Of a stretch of 5,893 nucleotides of DNA, positions 5,500 to 5,893 are shown in pieces. The position numbers and the translations under genes were made by a program. Position 1 is the stretch's first letter, and every line of letters begins with the position of its first letter. Source of the stretch: Bacilli bacterium (GTDB lineage: Bacteria > Bacillota_I > Bacilli_A > RF39 > UBA660). The stretch covers positions 1 to 5,893 of the forward strand of contig JAFWJL010000010.1 in assembly GCA_017511605.1 (NCBI GenBank), given 5' to 3'. The notes under the pieces were generated by a model. It had not been told where the DNA came from and made no database searches. It worked only from the letters and a program-made list of their open reading frames with translations.

Positions 5500-5893
5500 C
5501 TATCTAAAGTTAATTCCTGCTTCTCTTGCTTGTTCACTAGTTTTAATATCAATTTTCTTAAACTTAGTTAATCTAGTAGCAAGGCGCGCATTTTGTCCTT
5601 TTTTACCAATAGCTAATGAGAAATTATCTCCATCGGCAATAACCATAGCTTCTAACTTCTTAGGATCAGTAATAGCTACTGTTAAATCTTTTGCAGGTGA
5701 TAGTGCATTTTCTATAAATACAGCAGGATCTGTATCATATTTAACTACATCTAATTTTTCTCCATGTAATTCTTCAATTATTCTAGAAATTCTACTTCCT
5801 TTTTCACCAATACAAGCTCCAATAGGATCTACAGTAGGGTTTTCTGAATATACTGCAACTTTACTACGATTTCCAGGATCTCTTGCAACACTA
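5500..5893 (-). CDS. nusA: Transcription elongation/termination factor NusA, C-terminal fragment
   Basis: NusA binds RNA polymerase and nascent RNA and modulates pausing, intrinsic termination and antitermination. The window holds the last 130 residues; the N-terminal RNAP-binding domain, S1 domain and start of KH1 lie beyond the right edge. The visible part opens with SVARDPGNRSKVAVYS, followed by the KH1 loop GACIGEKGSRI, and later the KH2 loop AIGKKGQNARLA. It ends EQAREAGINFR soon after KH2, with no acidic-repeat extension, as usual in Bacilli and unlike Escherichia coli. The stop TAG is at 5502-5500. Its place at the head of the visible cluster, with rnpM eight bases downstream, matches the conserved nusA operon. 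rimP would be expected further upstream, outside the window. Confidence 0.97.
   Translation of the reverse strand, partial: SVARDPGNRSKVAVYSENPTVDPIGACIGEKGSRISRIIEELHGEKLDVVKYDTDPAVFIENALSPAKDLTVAITDPKKLEAMVIADGDNFSLAIGKKGQNARLATRLTKFKKIDIKTSEQAREAGINFR

Noticed and set aside
5277..5507. Plus-strand open frame opposite rnpM
   Set aside because: It is a shadow of the conserved YlxR gene, without initiation signals.
1..5893. Alternative genetic code with TGA as tryptophan
   Set aside because: Tryptophans in the CPBP protein and IF2 use TGG, and rnpM ends in TGA at the expected length.

Overview
This is a strongly AT-rich stretch of a low-GC Gram-positive type chromosome. Most of it is the conserved nusA-infB translation/ribosome-maturation cluster and the rpsO-pnp pair, both read on the minus strand. 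Shine-Dalgarno sites are strong (AGAGG, GGAG). TGG encodes tryptophan and rnpM ends in TGA, so the code is the standard one and not the Mycoplasma/Spiroplasma code. Together with a secreted protein carrying an NPxTG-type anchor, this suggests an uncultured or little-studied member of the Bacilli near Mollicutes/Erysipelotrichales-like lineages. That placement is an inference from style, not from a search.

Layout, following minus-strand transcription from right to left. The 3' part of nusA (5893-5500) is followed by rnpM/ylxR (5491-5228), infB (5214-3079) and rbfA (3079-2735). These are packed with gaps of 8 to 13 bases or a one-base overlap, and the cluster closes with a hairpin terminator at 2721-2754. 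An extended -10 promoter candidate then starts a two-gene unit. It encodes a 218-residue secreted protein with a C-terminal NPATG sorting-type signal (2673-2017) and a translationally coupled six-helix membrane protein (2008-1448) that faintly resembles the YhhQ/VUT queuosine-precursor transporter family. Convergent to it on the plus strand lies a CPBP-family intramembrane protease gene (730-1422); the two sides share a 12-bp bidirectional terminator. Finally, a good SigA-type promoter (635-663) drives rpsO (552-283) through a leader of about 76 bases. A terminator hairpin that begins at the rpsO stop codon separates it from pnp (238 to beyond position 1).

How the genes fit together. NusA (transcription elongation/termination), RnpM (RNA-binding partner of RNase P), IF2 (initiator tRNA delivery), RbfA (30S maturation), S15 (early 30S assembly) and PNPase (RNA decay) are the same functions, in the same order, as the Bacillus subtilis nusA-to-pnp region. 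The small genes rplGA/ylxQ and ylxP are absent from their usual places. truB and ribF, normally between rbfA and rpsO, are replaced by the three envelope-related genes. Those three genes, the rpsO leader and the rpsO-pnp terminator are the parts worth a second look. I see no mobile element, CRISPR array, tRNA or rRNA, and no clear new defence or biosynthetic system.
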